This document shows, one piece after another, positions 1 through 8,376 of a DNA stretch of 41,541 nt (within the stretch, counting starts at the first letter, position 1; every line of letters starts with the position of its first letter). Source of the DNA: Opitutia bacterium (lineage in GTDB: Bacteria > Verrucomicrobiota > Verrucomicrobiia > Opitutales > Opitutaceae); NCBI GenBank assembly GCA_947472765.1, contig CANJCM010000038.1, positions 1 to 41,541 on the forward strand, read 5' to 3'. The translations under genes were made by a program, and so were the position numbers. Below the pieces are notes generated by a model. That model searched no databases and was not told where the DNA came from. It was given only the letters and a program-made list of their open reading frames with translations.

Positions 1-201
1 AGCCACCGCTATAAAATCATTTTTATGACGCGCCCCGCTGCCGAGATCGCCCGCTCGCAGGAGAAAATGCGCGCCCGCCTCGAAGCTTCCGCCCCCGCCG
101 CCGGCGCCATGGAGCCGCTGCTCGCGCAGCACCAAACCGAAATCCTCGCTGGTTCCGCCGCCCTCTACCGCCGCCGCCAGCAGAAACAAGCCGCCGCCTG
201 A
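1..201 (+). CDS. 3' end of an unidentified gene, or a complete 58-residue ORF
   Basis: An open frame runs from the left edge to a TGA at 199-201. It may be the C-terminus of a gene that begins outside the window, or a small ORF starting at the ATG at 25 (58 residues). The readable peptide is rich in Ala, Arg, Gln and Glu, looks helical, and ends in a basic QQKQAAA tail. I recognise no domain. A strong intrinsic terminator begins 30 bases after the stop, which supports a real gene end here. Function unknown. Confidence 0.5.
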   Translation, partial: SHRYKIIFMTRPAAEIARSQEKMRARLEASAPAAGAMEPLLAQHQTEILAGSAALYRRRQQKQAAA

Positions 202-230
202 CCCGCGCGCCTGGCCTCCGCTGTTCACCA

Positions 231-257
231 CGCCGCCAAAGTCTTGGCGGCGTTTTT
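231..257 (+). terminator. Rho-independent terminator
   Basis: A perfect 9-bp stem (CGCCGCCAA / TTGGCGGCG) with a 4-base loop AGTC is followed directly by five T. It lies 30 bases after the first stop codon and fits an intrinsic terminator on the plus strand. Confidence 0.85.
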
Positions 258-769
258 CTTTGGCGCCAAATGCTGAGAGGAGACTGGACTTTGAGGGGCA
301 GTATTTTTTGGAGCCTGGAGTCGTTGAAAAGATGACATGCCGGGATTCGGGATATTCCCCCGCGACCCGGGGATTCTCGACCGTTGATTACGTCGGGTCG
401 TGGGCCGGGTGACTCACGCCAAGACGTGAAGTCGCGAAGGCCAAACCCCGGCTCCGACCGCTCCTGTCCCTCCGCGTCTCCGCGTGAGGGGATCGATGGT
501 GAGCCTGAAACCAGGAAGCCAGGAATCGGTCGCTCGAGCCTCAGCGGAGATTCTTCACCGCTTCGCGTAAAGCCGTCCCGCTGCTCACGCAGCGGGCTAC
601 AAAGCCAGCGCGCCCAATCTTCGCGGCCCTTCGCGCCCTTCGCGGTTTCGATCACATCTCCGGAAAACCCGTTGCCCGCGGCGATGTCGGCGTTACGGTC
701 ACCACCCGGGCGTCCCCTCGCCCCTCCCGCGCCGGCCCCGGCGCTGGCGTTAATCAATCCCCTTTCCCC
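258..769. other. Intergenic stretch with degenerate repeats, no gene seen
   Basis: Open frames on both strands here have no recognisable product. The stretch holds degenerate copies of the 8-base-period unit seen elsewhere (around 405-440, 465-485 and 618-650), a motif reading GAAACCAGGAAGCCAGGAAT near 508-527 that recurs near 18172 and, inverted, near 41487, and half of an R1 palindrome pair at 556-600. Confidence 0.5.
556..600 (-). repeat. R1 palindrome, half copy
   Basis: The hairpin is at 577-596 (stem CCCGCTGC / GCAGCGGG, loop TCAC on the plus strand) followed by CTAC, which is GTAG on the minus strand. The 20 bases before it match the spacer of the complete 76-bp copies, but the partner hairpin is missing. 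Confidence 0.8.
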
Positions 770-1507
770 ATGAAATTCCCGTCGCTTCGCGCTGCCTTGT
801 TCGCCGTCGGTTCCCTCCTCTGCCCGCTGGCGGTCACGGCCGCCGACCACGGCTTCGTCAGTCTCTTCAACGGCCGCGATCTCACCGGCTGGGATGGCAA
901 CCTCGACTTCTGGTCCGTCCGCGACGGCGTCATCACCGGGCAGACGACCCAGTCCCGTCTGCTCCTCTCGAACACGTTTCTCGTCTGGAAGGGCGGCGAC
1001 GTGAGGAACTTCGAGCTCCGCGCGAGCTTCCGACTCCAGGCCGACAACGACGACGGCTTCGCCAACTCCGGCATCCAATACCGCAGCAAGTTGATCGACG
1101 CGAAGAACTGGATCGTCGGCGGCTATCAGGCCGACATGGACTTCGCCGGCAAATACATCGGCATGCTCTACGAGGAGAAGGGCCGCGGCATCGTCATGCA
1201 GCCCGGCCAGCGCATCCTCATCCGCCCCGGCGTGAACGCCGAGGGTCGGACCGTCGTCGACGTCGCGGGAATCCCGACCACGCCCGAGAATGTCCTCGCC
1301 GCCTACCGCAAGGGCGAGTGGAACGACATCCGGATCGTCGCCGAGGGCAGCACGCTCCGGCACTATCTCAACGGCGTGATTGTCGCCAACGTGGTCGACG
1401 AGGACATGTCCCGCGGCGCCAAGAGCGGCCTGCTCGCGCTCCAGCTTCACGCCGGCCGCCCGATGACCGTCCAGTTCAAGAACGTACAGATGAAAAAGCT
1501 GCCCTGA
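770..1507 (+). CDS. Exported DUF1080 (3-keto-disaccharide hydrolase family) protein
   Basis: A 245-residue protein with a Sec signal peptide (about residues 1-24, ending AVTA/A) and one DUF1080 domain filling the rest. The domain opens with the typical FVSLFNGRDLTGWDG (about 29-43) and closes with a VQFKNVQMKKLP beta strand. DUF1080 has a concanavalin-like jelly-roll fold, and characterised members act on 3-keto-glycosides; the catalytic role of this copy is inferred from family only. The ATG at 770 is preceded by a C/T-rich leader with no Shine-Dalgarno sequence. The PVC-type cytochrome gene follows 11 bases after the stop, so the two probably form an operon acting outside the cytoplasmic membrane. 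Confidence 0.9.
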   Translation: MKFPSLRAALFAVGSLLCPLAVTAADHGFVSLFNGRDLTGWDGNLDFWSVRDGVITGQTTQSRLLLSNTFLVWKGGDVRNFELRASFRLQADNDDGFANSGIQYRSKLIDAKNWIVGGYQADMDFAGKYIGMLYEEKGRGIVMQPGQRILIRPGVNAEGRTVVDVAGIPTTPENVLAAYRKGEWNDIRIVAEGSTLRHYLNGVIVANVVDEDMSRGAKSGLLALQLHAGRPMTVQFKNVQMKKLP

Positions 1508-1518
1508 CCTTCCGCCCC

Positions 1519-4131
1519 ATGACCTTCGCCCCGCTCCCCTCCGTCCTCATCCACGTCAGCCGCTTCGCTCTGCTGCTCGCCCTTGCCCCTCTGGCCGGCG
1601 CGCAGTCGCCGGCCCCCGCCTTCCGCGGTCCGCCGCCGGCGCCCGAGGCGTCGACACTCCAGGTGCTCCCCGGCTTCAAGGCCGAGTTGCTCTACACCGT
1701 GCCGCGCGAGGATCAGGGTTCGTGGGTCAGCCTCGCCGTCGATCCCAAGGGCCGGCTCGTCGCCGGTGATCAATACGGCGGACTCTACCGCATCACCGTC
1801 CCGCCGATCGGCACCTCCACCGGCACCAAGGTGGAACTGCTCACGAACGAAATCGGCGGCGCGCACGGGCTGCTCTTCGCCTTCGACAGCCTCTACGTGA
1901 TGGTCAACGAGCGGACGGAACGCGGGCTCTACCGGCTGCGCGACACCGACGGCGACGACAAATTCGACGAGATCAAGCTGCTGCGGAAGATGAACGGCAC
2001 CGGCGAGCACGGCACGCACGCGCTCGTCCTCAGCCCCGACGGCAAATCGATCACCTTCGCCAACGGCAACCACACCGAACTGCCCGAGCACTGGGAGCGT
2101 TCGCGGCCGGTCGCCTGGGGCGAGGATCATCTGCTGCCGCGGATGTGGGATGCCCGCGGTCACGCCAAGGACAAATACGCCCCCGGCGGCTACATCGGCC
2201 GGACCGATCCCGACGGCAAGGCCGTGGAGATCGTGACGATCGGTTTCCGCAATCACTTCGACATCGCTTACGATCAGAACGGCGAGCTGTTCACCTACGA
2301 CTCCGACATGGAATGGGATCAGGGTTCGCCCTGGTATCTGCCGACGCGGATCGTCCATGCCGTCGCGGGCGGTGACTTCGGCTGGCGCAGCGGTGCGGGT
2401 CGCTGGCCGGACTACTACGCGGACAGCCTGCCCCCGGCGCTCGATGTCGGTCCCGGTTCGCCGACCGGAATCACGTTCGGCACGAGCGCGAAATTTCCCG
2501 CGAAGTACCAGCGAGCACTCTTCGCGTCGGACTGGACCTACGGGACGATGTACGCGATGCACCTCGTGCCGGAGGGATCCACTTTCCGCGCGGTGAAGGA
2601 GGAGTTCATCGCCGGCAAGCCGCTCCCGCTGACCGACCTCGTCATCAACCCCCACGACGGCGCGATGTATTTCGCCGTCGGCGGCCGGCGCACGCAGTCA
2701 GCGCTCTATCGCGTCACCTACGTCGGCAACGAGAGCACCGCCCCCGCGAAACTTCCGCCCCCGACGCCCGGCGTCGAACTCCGGCGCTCACTCGAAGCCC
2801 TGCAGAACGAAGGCACGGGACCGGAGGCGATCGACAAGGCGTGGCCGCACCTCGCGAGTCCGGATCGCTTCATTCGTTTCGCGGCCCGCGTCGCCATCGA
2901 ACGCCAGCCCGCCGCCCAGTGGGCCGACCGCGCGCTCGCCGAACTGCTGCCGCAGGCCTCGATCGAGGCGCTGATCGCCCTCGCCCGCGTCGGCGACAAA
3001 TCCTACCAGCCGCGGATCATCGAGGCGCTCAGCCGGCTCGACTTCGCCCGTCAGCCGGCGGAACTGCGCCAGCCGCTGCTCCGCGCCTGGCAGCTCGCGT
3101 TCACGCGCCTCGGCCGCCCTTCGCCGGAAGTGTGCGCCGGACTCGCCGCGAAATTCGATCCGCTGTTCCCGCACGCGGATCCCTTGGTGAATCGCGAGCT
3201 CGTCTCGCTGCTCATCTATCTCGGCTCGCGCACCGTCGTGGCCAAGACTGTCCCGCTGCTCACGGTCGCCGAGAAACCCGTCGAGGAGTGGGCCACGCCC
3301 TCCCTGCTCGCCCGCAACGACCGCTACGCCGCCGCCGTCACCGGCGCTTCGACGAGCCGGCCCGATCGGCAGCAAATCGCCTACGCCTACGCGCTCCGCA
3401 ATGCCACCACCGGTTGGACGCCCGAGCTGCACCGCAACTATTTCGCGTGGTTCCCCCGCACGCAGGGCTGGCGTGGCGGCGCGAGTTTCCCGGGCTTCAT
3501 GAAGAACATCCGCACCGAGGCGCTCGCCCAGACGGTCACCGATCCGGCGGAGCGTACCGCCCTCGAAGCCAGTTCGCAGATTCCGCCGCAGATGGGACTC
3601 GCCACCAGCGCGACCGCCAAGGGACCGGGGCGGAACTACACGCTGGCCGAAGCCACGACGCTCGTCGGCGCGAAGCCCACGGGACGGAATTATGCCCAGG
3701 GTCGGGCGATGTTCAGTGCGGCGGCCTGCACGGCTTGCCACCGGTTCAACAACGAAGGCATCGGCCTCGGCCCCGACATCAGCGGTGCCGGCAGCCGTTA
3801 CAGCGTTCGCGATCTGCTCGAGAACATCATCTCGCCGTCCGCCGTGATCAGCGACCAGTACGCCAGCGAGCAGGTGGAGAAGAACGACGGCAGCACGGTC
3901 GTCGGTCGCGTGATTGCGCAGGAGAACAACTCGCTGCTCCTGATGACGAATCCGTTCCTGCCCGACGACCTGACCCGCGTGATGCTGGTCGATCTGAAAA
4001 CCCGGAAACCGTTTCCGACGTCGATGATGCCGCCGGGGCTGATCAATTCGCTCAACGCCGAGGAACTGAAGGACCTCGTCGCCTACATCCTCAGCGGCGG
4101 GAATGCGAACGATGCGATGTTTCGCCGTTGA
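1519..4131 (+). CDS. Exported PVC-type c-heme protein with N-terminal beta-propeller
   Basis: An 870-residue protein. Residues 1-28 form a signal peptide (ending LAGAQ). About 40-430 resembles the glucose/sorbosone dehydrogenase-like propeller common in Planctomycetes and Verrucomicrobia (GxLVAGDQYGGLYRI, HGLLFAFDSLYVM, GFRNHFDIAYDQNGELFTYDSDMEWD). About 440-700 is helical and HEAT-like. The C-terminus is a cytochrome c domain: C737-T-A-C740-H741 binds heme covalently and Met836 or Met837 in SMMPPG is the likely distal ligand. This matches the PVC-type heme-binding CxxCH domain. The open frame extends upstream, but the ATG at 1519 gives the signal peptide and follows the DUF1080 stop by 11 bases. 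Probable role: periplasmic sugar oxidation coupled to electron transfer (inferred). Confidence 0.9.
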   Translation: MTFAPLPSVLIHVSRFALLLALAPLAGAQSPAPAFRGPPPAPEASTLQVLPGFKAELLYTVPREDQGSWVSLAVDPKGRLVAGDQYGGLYRITVPPIGTSTGTKVELLTNEIGGAHGLLFAFDSLYVMVNERTERGLYRLRDTDGDDKFDEIKLLRKMNGTGEHGTHALVLSPDGKSITFANGNHTELPEHWERSRPVAWGEDHLLPRMWDARGHAKDKYAPGGYIGRTDPDGKAVEIVTIGFRNHFDIAYDQNGELFTYDSDMEWDQGSPWYLPTRIVHAVAGGDFGWRSGAGRWPDYYADSLPPALDVGPGSPTGITFGTSAKFPAKYQRALFASDWTYGTMYAMHLVPEGSTFRAVKEEFIAGKPLPLTDLVINPHDGAMYFAVGGRRTQSALYRVTYVGNESTAPAKLPPPTPGVELRRSLEALQNEGTGPEAIDKAWPHLASPDRFIRFAARVAIERQPAAQWADRALAELLPQASIEALIALARVGDKSYQPRIIEALSRLDFARQPAELRQPLLRAWQLAFTRLGRPSPEVCAGLAAKFDPLFPHADPLVNRELVSLLIYLGSRTVVAKTVPLLTVAEKPVEEWATPSLLARNDRYAAAVTGASTSRPDRQQIAYAYALRNATTGWTPELHRNYFAWFPRTQGWRGGASFPGFMKNIRTEALAQTVTDPAERTALEASSQIPPQMGLATSATAKGPGRNYTLAEATTLVGAKPTGRNYAQGRAMFSAAACTACHRFNNEGIGLGPDISGAGSRYSVRDLLENIISPSAVISDQYASEQVEKNDGSTVVGRVIAQENNSLLLMTNPFLPDDLTRVMLVDLKTRKPFPTSMMPPGLINSLNAEELKDLVAYILSGGNANDAMFRR

Positions 4132-4165
4132 GGAGAACGCAGACGGCGGGAAGCAATGATTTTTC

Positions 4166-4184
4166 GGTGCGCCCAAGGCGCACC
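4166..4184. repeat. Triloop hairpin
   Basis: A perfect 8-bp stem GGTGCGCC / GGCGCACC with loop CAA lies between the convergent cytochrome and kdsB genes. It has no T run on its 3' side in either direction, so I do not call it a terminator. An R1 element abuts it. Confidence 0.6.
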
Positions 4185-4328
4185 TATTGAGACTCGTCTA
4201 TCAGCCTGGCAGCACGCTTCGAATCCCTGCCCTCACGGGCAGGGCCACGTTTCAGTCGTGGCCCGCTGCGTGAGCAGCGGGAGGATTGTCCCGCCGATGT
4301 GCGTCAGTCTATTGGGCGAGCCTCAATA
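4185..4328. repeat. R1b element, 144 bp with imperfect terminal inverted repeats
   Basis: The ends read TATTGAGACTCGTC and, inverted, TATTGAGGCTCGCC. Inside are two hairpins with their GTGG heads facing each other: 4225-4248 (stem CCCTGCCC / GGGCAGGG) and 4258-4281 (stem CCCGCTGC / GCAGCGGG). Their loops TCAC and GTGA are complementary. A second copy lies inverted at 34285-34427 with the same 57-bp core. Confidence 0.8.
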
Positions 4329-4337
4329 AGAATCTCC

Positions 4338-5084
4338 TCACCCGATCCACTGCTCGAACAGCACCGCGTCCTCCGGCGTATCGACGCCGATGGTGGGATC
4401 CGCGGTGATGCCGCAGGCGATCTCGTAGCCGTTTTCCAGGACGCGCAACTGCTCGAGCCGCTCGATCTGCTCCAGTTTTCCCGGGGGCAGGCTGGCGAAC
4501 TTCTGCAGCAAATCCGCGCGGTAGCCGTAGAGACCCAGGTGCTTGAAACAGGGATTGGCGGCGACCCAAGCGTCGTCGACGACCCCCTTGCGATCGCGGG
4601 GATACGGAATCGGTGCCCGGGAAAAAAACAGCGCGCGCCGCGCCTCGGCCGCGAGCACGACCTTCACTTGATTGGGATTCGCGAAGTCGGCCGCGCGTTT
4701 GAACGGCGTGCCGAGCGTCGCCATCGGCGCGCCGCTCGCGAGAAGATCGGCGAGGGCCCGGATTTGCGCGCCGGTGACGAGGGGTTCGTCGGCCTGCACG
4801 TTAATCACGAAGTCGGCCCCGACGGTGCGGTTGGCCTCGGCGATGCGGTCGGTGCCGCTCTGGTGGGCGGGACTCGTCAGGATGGCCTTGAAGCCGGCCT
4901 CGACCACGCACGCCCGAAGGATCTCGTCATCGACGGCGAACCAAAGCGGGAACTCCGGGGCTTCGGTCGCAATGCGTTCCGCGACCCAGCGCAGGAGGGG
5001 CCGACCTTTGATCGGGTGCATCAACTTCCGCGGGAAACGCGTTGATTCCAAGCGACAAGGGACGATTATCGCGGTCGATGACAT
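4338..5084 (-). CDS. kdsB: 3-deoxy-manno-octulosonate cytidylyltransferase
   Basis: A 248-residue cytosolic enzyme that activates Kdo with CTP to CMP-Kdo for lipopolysaccharide core synthesis, implying a Gram-negative outer membrane. Family motifs are plain: [15 protein letters not shown] (6-20) for nucleotide binding, SGTDRIAEA (76-84), and NVQADEP (95-101) with the metal-binding Asp. Length is usual for KdsB. The frame is open further upstream to 5192, but the Met at 5084 is the one followed directly by the family's N-terminal strand and it leaves room for the divergent HPr gene 79 bases away. It converges on the cytochrome gene. Confidence 0.95.
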   Translation of the reverse strand: MSSTAIIVPCRLESTRFPRKLMHPIKGRPLLRWVAERIATEAPEFPLWFAVDDEILRACVVEAGFKAILTSPAHQSGTDRIAEANRTVGADFVINVQADEPLVTGAQIRALADLLASGAPMATLGTPFKRAADFANPNQVKVVLAAEARRALFFSRAPIPYPRDRKGVVDDAWVAANPCFKHLGLYGYRADLLQKFASLPPGKLEQIERLEQLRVLENGYEIACGITADPTIGVDTPEDAVLFEQWIG

Positions 5085-5163
5085 CGGCACGCAGCCTGCC
5101 TTCGGGTTTTTGGGTTGCAAGCCGCTGACACGAACCGGACTTTGGCCGGTCTTTCCCGAATCC

Positions 5164-5463
5164 ATGAGCAAAAGCGAACCGACTCCTGCCACTCATTCCC
5201 AGACCAAGGAGCTGGTCGTGCAGAACAAAATGGGAATTCACGCCCGGCCGGCCGCGATGATCGTCCGCATCACGAACAAGTTCAAAGCCGAGGTCTTCGT
5301 GGAAAAGGATGAGGAGCAGGTGAACGGGAAAAGCATCATGGGCCTGATGATGCTGGCCGCGGGCAAGGGCTCGAAAGTGAAGTTCATCGCGACGGGTGAC
5401 GACGCCGGCTCCATGCTGGCCGAGATTGAGGCGCTGTTCGGGCGGAAGTTCGACGAAGCCTAG
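5164..5463 (+). CDS. HPr-like phosphocarrier protein
   Basis: A 99-residue HPr-family protein. His26 in GIHARPAA is the residue phosphorylated by enzyme I (His15 of classical HPr), and Ser57 in [11 protein letters not shown] matches the regulatory Ser46 phosphorylated by HPr kinase. It carries about 15 extra N-terminal residues (to about HSQTKE), a polar tail if the ATG at 5164 is right. No enzyme I, HPr kinase or EII gene is next to it, so whether it serves sugar uptake or regulation cannot be told here. It is transcribed divergently from kdsB. Two palindromes follow its stop codon. Confidence 0.93.
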   Translation: MSKSEPTPATHSQTKELVVQNKMGIHARPAAMIVRITNKFKAEVFVEKDEEQVNGKSIMGLMMLAAGKGSKVKFIATGDDAGSMLAEIEALFGRKFDEA

Positions 5464-5516
5464 ATTTTTGCTCCGCAAAAATCCTAAAGGTTTTTCGCCT
5501 CGGCGAAAAACCGAGG
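5464..5516. repeat. Two hairpins directly after the HPr stop codon
   Basis: The first begins on the base after TAG: stem ATTTTTGC / GCAAAAAT, loop TCC (5464-5482). The second, 5489-5512, has an 11-bp stem GGTTTTTCGCC / GGCGAAAAACC with a 2-base loop, and an alternative stem CCTCGG / CCGAGG overlaps it (5498-5516). No T run follows. They probably mark the transcript end. Confidence 0.75.
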
Positions 5517-5587
5517 GGCGTTGAGTCGAACCGGTCTTGCTAACCACGCCTCCTTCGCGACGCATTTCCCGCTCGATTTCGGCCTCT

Positions 5588-5649
5588 GTAGGGCCGGTGT
5601 TCACCGCCGGGCCTCTTCTTCACGCTTTTCGCGCCGCCTTCGCGGCTAC
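5588..5649. repeat. R3 palindrome pair (second half degenerate)
   Basis: GTAG at 5588 is followed by a hairpin to 5613 (arms GGCCGGTG and CACCGCCGGGCC). An inverted partner ending in CTAC at 5646-5649 is shortened. Confidence 0.7.
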
Positions 5650-5658
5650 ATGGCTTGC

Positions 5659-5683
5659 GTAGGGGCGCGCCTCGTGCGCGCCC
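5659..5683 (+). repeat. R4 palindrome, single
   Basis: GTAG, then stem GGGCGCGC / GCGCGCCC with loop CTCGT. The flank after it (ATACTTCAATTCAAT near 5700) recurs inverted beside the copy at 11836. Confidence 0.85.
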
Positions 5684-5720
5684 GCAAAGTCGGATCGGCC
5701 ATACTTCAATTCAATCCGTT

Positions 5721-6518
5721 CTATAGCCCGAAAAATCTCCGCGCGTTCGCGGTCGTCGTGGTGGCCAATTCCTCCTGGCTGACGCCAAAGACACCCGCGG
5801 CGAACTCCGCAGTGTGGCGGAGATACGCCGGCTCGTTGGGCTTTCCGCGATGCGGCATGGGCGTGAGATACGGCGCATCGGTTTCCAACATGAACCGGCC
5901 GAGCCCGAGTGCCTTGGCCGCGGCGCGCACGTTGTCAGCATTCTTGTAAGTGAGCACGCCGGTGAACGAGCCCACTCCCCCGCGCCGCGTGAGCTCCGCC
6001 ATCTCGGCCTCGCCCTCGGTGAAGCAGTGAAACACGACCCGCGTCCAATCCACGCCGCTCGCATCGATCATCTCGACACATTCGCGAAAAGCGCCGCGCG
6101 AGTGCACGACCAGCGGACAAGCGAGACGCTTCGCGAGCTCGAGCTGGAACGTGAACGCCGCCCGCTGCCACCCGAAGATTTGCTCCGCCTCGGCCGGGTC
6201 CTTCGGCAGGTGAAAGCGATCGAGTCCGCATTCGCCGAGCGCCACGGGGCGGGTGGGCGAGCCCGACCAGAACGCGGCGAGCTGCGCCACCGCGGGCTCC
6301 CATTGCGCATCGACGGCGCACGGATGGAGGCCGGCGGTGTAATAAATAAATCCCGGATTTTCGCGGGCGAGCTCCGCGTACATCGACCAGTCGTCGGGCG
6401 AGGTGCCGATGGTGATAATGGCACTGAGCCCCGCCTCCTTCGCGCGCTTCAGGATCGCCGGCAAAGCGCCCTGACGGGCAAACGACTCCAGGTGGGTGTG
6501 CGTGTCGATTAGCGACAT
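5721..6518 (-). CDS. tatD: TatD family metal-dependent hydrolase (DNase)
   Basis: A 265-residue TIM-barrel hydrolase of the TatD family, whose members are metal-dependent deoxyribonucleases. All metal ligands are visible: His7 and His9 (DTHTHL), Glu96 (GECGLD), His138 (VVHSRG), His163 (VFHCFT) and Asp213 (LETDAPYL). Length is normal and there is no signal peptide, so it is cytosolic. The usual FHCFSG motif reads FHCFTE, a small deviation. The ATG at 6518 sits only 4 bases from an A-rich 7-base-period array and has a CCCCC leader instead of a Shine-Dalgarno sequence. Which of the several bacterial TatD paralogues this is cannot be decided. Confidence 0.93.
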   Translation of the reverse strand: MSLIDTHTHLESFARQGALPAILKRAKEAGLSAIITIGTSPDDWSMYAELARENPGFIYYTAGLHPCAVDAQWEPAVAQLAAFWSGSPTRPVALGECGLDRFHLPKDPAEAEQIFGWQRAAFTFQLELAKRLACPLVVHSRGAFRECVEMIDASGVDWTRVVFHCFTEGEAEMAELTRRGGVGSFTGVLTYKNADNVRAAAKALGLGRFMLETDAPYLTPMPHRGKPNEPAYLRHTAEFAAGVFGVSQEELATTTTANARRFFGL

Positions 6519-6522
6519 GGGG

Positions 6523-6555
6523 GATTTTCGATTTTGGATTCTCGATTTGCGATTA
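6523..6555 (-). repeat. A-rich 7-base array upstream of tatD
   Basis: On the minus strand the stretch reads as degenerate heptamers of the type AAAATCG / AGAATCC. It lies directly before the tatD start in the same orientation as the arrays before five other genes. Confidence 0.6.
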
Positions 6556-6586
6556 ACCAGAGCGAGTCAGATTCCGTCAGACCAAT

Positions 6587-6657
6587 GGAGGGACGGTGCC
6601 TCCACCGTCCATGCATGCGAATCGGCTCGAACTGGCGGGTGAGGGCACCCGCCCTCC
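6587..6657. repeat. R2 palindrome pair, 71 bp
   Basis: GGAG, then stem GGACGGTG / CACCGTCC with loop CCTC; then an inverted partner with stem GGCGGGTG / CACCCGCC and loop AGGG, closed by CTCC. Outer ends match as ATGGAG and CTCCA. Confidence 0.9.
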
Positions 6658-6673
6658 AGAGAAGCGCGGAGCC

Positions 6674-8182
6674 TTACAAGCCGTAGAGACTGCCGTACCG
6701 CTCCCGCAGGTAGCGCACGAGCGGGCGCGGCGAGAGCTCCTCGCCGGTGACGCGGCGCACGAGCTCGAGCGCGCTGAAACGCCGGCCCTGGCGGTGCACG
6801 TTTTCCCGCAGCCACTCGAGCAGCCATGAGAAGTCGCCGCGGGCGAAGTCGGCCTCGAGATCGGGCCGGAGCGCGAGGGCCCGATACCAGAGCTGCGCGG
6901 CGATCATGTTGCCGAGACAATAACTCGGAAAATAGCCGAACGCCCCCCCGCTCCAGTGCACATCCTGCAACACGCCCTCGCGATCGTTCGCCGGCTCGAG
7001 GCCGACCAGTTCGCGCGACGCCCGCAGCCAGGCCGCCGGGAGATCGCGCACCGCGAGTTCTCCGGAGAAGAGCTGCTTCTCGATCTCGAAGCGGAGGATG
7101 ATGTGCAGATTGTAGGTCACCTCATCGGCATCCACGCGGATGAGCGTCGGCTCCACCGCGTTGATCGCGAGGTAGAGTTCGTCCGAAGACACTCCCGCCG
7201 TCTGCGCCGGAAACAACTCCCGCCACCGCGGCTCGAAGAACCGCCAGAACGGCCGGCTGCGCGCGACCTGGTTTTCCCAGAGCCGGCTCTGCGACTCATG
7301 CACCGCCATGCCCGCGTTGATGCCGAGGCCGGTCCCGAGCAGGTCCGCCGGCAGTCCCTGTTCGTAGAGGCCGTGGCCCGTCTCGTGGATCGAGCTCAGG
7401 AGCGCGTCGAGCGGCTGGTCCTCCTTGTAACGCGTGGTCATGCGCACGTCGCTGCCCGTGCCGGAACAGAAGGGATGAAGCGAGACGTCGATTCGACCGC
7501 GGTTGTAATCGAAGCCGATCCGTCCGGTCACTTCGCGCAGGAAGGCCCGCTGGCCGTCGATCGGGAAACCGCGCAACTTCTCGCCGACCGTGCGGGCCCG
7601 CGCGGTGACCGGAGAAGCCGTGATCTGCCGCACCAACGGCACAAGCTCGCGCTTCAGTTCGCCAAAGAGCCGATCGACCGCCGCGGCCGTCAGGCCGGGA
7701 TCATGCTTGTCGAGCATGTAGTCGTAGGGAGCGTCACCTTTTCCCAAGTACGCCGCCTCGCGCCGCACGAGCTCGAGATTCTTCTCCAGTACCGGGATGT
7801 AGCTCGCAAAATCGTTGTCGGCGCGAGCCCGGGCCCAGGCGTGGTAACCGCGGCTGTCCTGCGTCGCCTTTTCCTCCACGAACGCCGCGGGCAGCTTGGT
7901 CGCGACATCGTAGTCGCGCCGGGCTTGCCGCACGATGGTCCGCTCGTCGTCCGTCAGGCCCGCGGCGCCGTTCTGCTCGAGCTGCGCGAGCAGCGCGCCG
8001 ATCCGCGGTTCGCTGGAGGCCGTGTGCACCACCGCGGCGAGGGCCGCCATCTGCGCGCCGCGTTGCTCGGCGGCGCCCGGCGGAAGGTTTACCTGCTCAT
8101 CCCAGCCGAGCAGACCGGCGATGTTGGCGAGCGTATCAGCGCGTTTGACCAGGGCGATCAGTTCGGTTGTCGCGGAATTCAT
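6674..8182 (-). CDS. Metallocarboxypeptidase, M32 (Taq) family
   Basis: A 502-residue zinc carboxypeptidase. The signature helix reads H266-E-T-G-H270 (HExxH) and is followed by the conserved HESQSRLWEN segment about 30 residues on, which supplies the third ligand. N-terminal DTLANIAGLLGWDEQVNLPPGA and C-terminal DVHWSGGAFGYFPSYCLGNMIAAQLW are typical of M32. These enzymes remove C-terminal residues except proline from peptides in the cytoplasm. The length matches the family if translation starts at the ATG at 8182; the frame is open to 8368, but that extension is repeat-derived (an R3 palindrome) and is rejected. No neighbour suggests a special substrate. Confidence 0.95.
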   Translation of the reverse strand: MNSATTELIALVKRADTLANIAGLLGWDEQVNLPPGAAEQRGAQMAALAAVVHTASSEPRIGALLAQLEQNGAAGLTDDERTIVRQARRDYDVATKLPAAFVEEKATQDSRGYHAWARARADNDFASYIPVLEKNLELVRREAAYLGKGDAPYDYMLDKHDPGLTAAAVDRLFGELKRELVPLVRQITASPVTARARTVGEKLRGFPIDGQRAFLREVTGRIGFDYNRGRIDVSLHPFCSGTGSDVRMTTRYKEDQPLDALLSSIHETGHGLYEQGLPADLLGTGLGINAGMAVHESQSRLWENQVARSRPFWRFFEPRWRELFPAQTAGVSSDELYLAINAVEPTLIRVDADEVTYNLHIILRFEIEKQLFSGELAVRDLPAAWLRASRELVGLEPANDREGVLQDVHWSGGAFGYFPSYCLGNMIAAQLWYRALALRPDLEADFARGDFSWLLEWLRENVHRQGRRFSALELVRRVTGEELSPRPLVRYLRERYGSLYGL

Positions 8183-8237
8183 CCGGCGAGCGTGTGCCGG
8201 GCGCGAAGGTTCAGGCGAGCGCGTTGTGTGCGATGCA

Positions 8238-8340
8238 GGCCCGGCGGTGAACGCCGGCCCTACATTCGAACCAAGAATTCGCTTCCGACCGCGGTGCAGT
8301 CCGTTTCCGGATCCTGTAGGGCCGGCGCTCGTCGCCGCGC
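8238..8340. repeat. R3 palindromes in inward arrangement
   Basis: An inverted hairpin ending in CTAC (8238-8263) is followed about 50 bases later by GTAG plus hairpin (8316-8340). The heads face each other, the reverse of most R3 pairs. Confidence 0.75.
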
Positions 8341-8376
8341 CGCTTCTCACGACAACGGTCTCTGCCATGCCCGGAC

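Noticed and set aside
384-773. Plus-strand frame of 129 codons before the first DUF1080 gene
   Set aside because: It is made of repeat remnants and half of an R1 palindrome, and it ends just inside the next gene.
2788-4176. Long minus-strand frame opposite the cytochrome gene
   Set aside because: It mirrors the codon structure of the real gene in GC-rich DNA; the translation has no domain, whereas the plus strand has a complete heme protein.
5085-5192. Upstream extension of kdsB to 5192
   Set aside because: The extra 36 residues do not resemble KdsB and would overlap the HPr gene start.
8183-8368. N-terminal extension of the M32 carboxypeptidase
   Set aside because: The 62 extra residues are encoded by R3 palindromes and the family length fits the later ATG.
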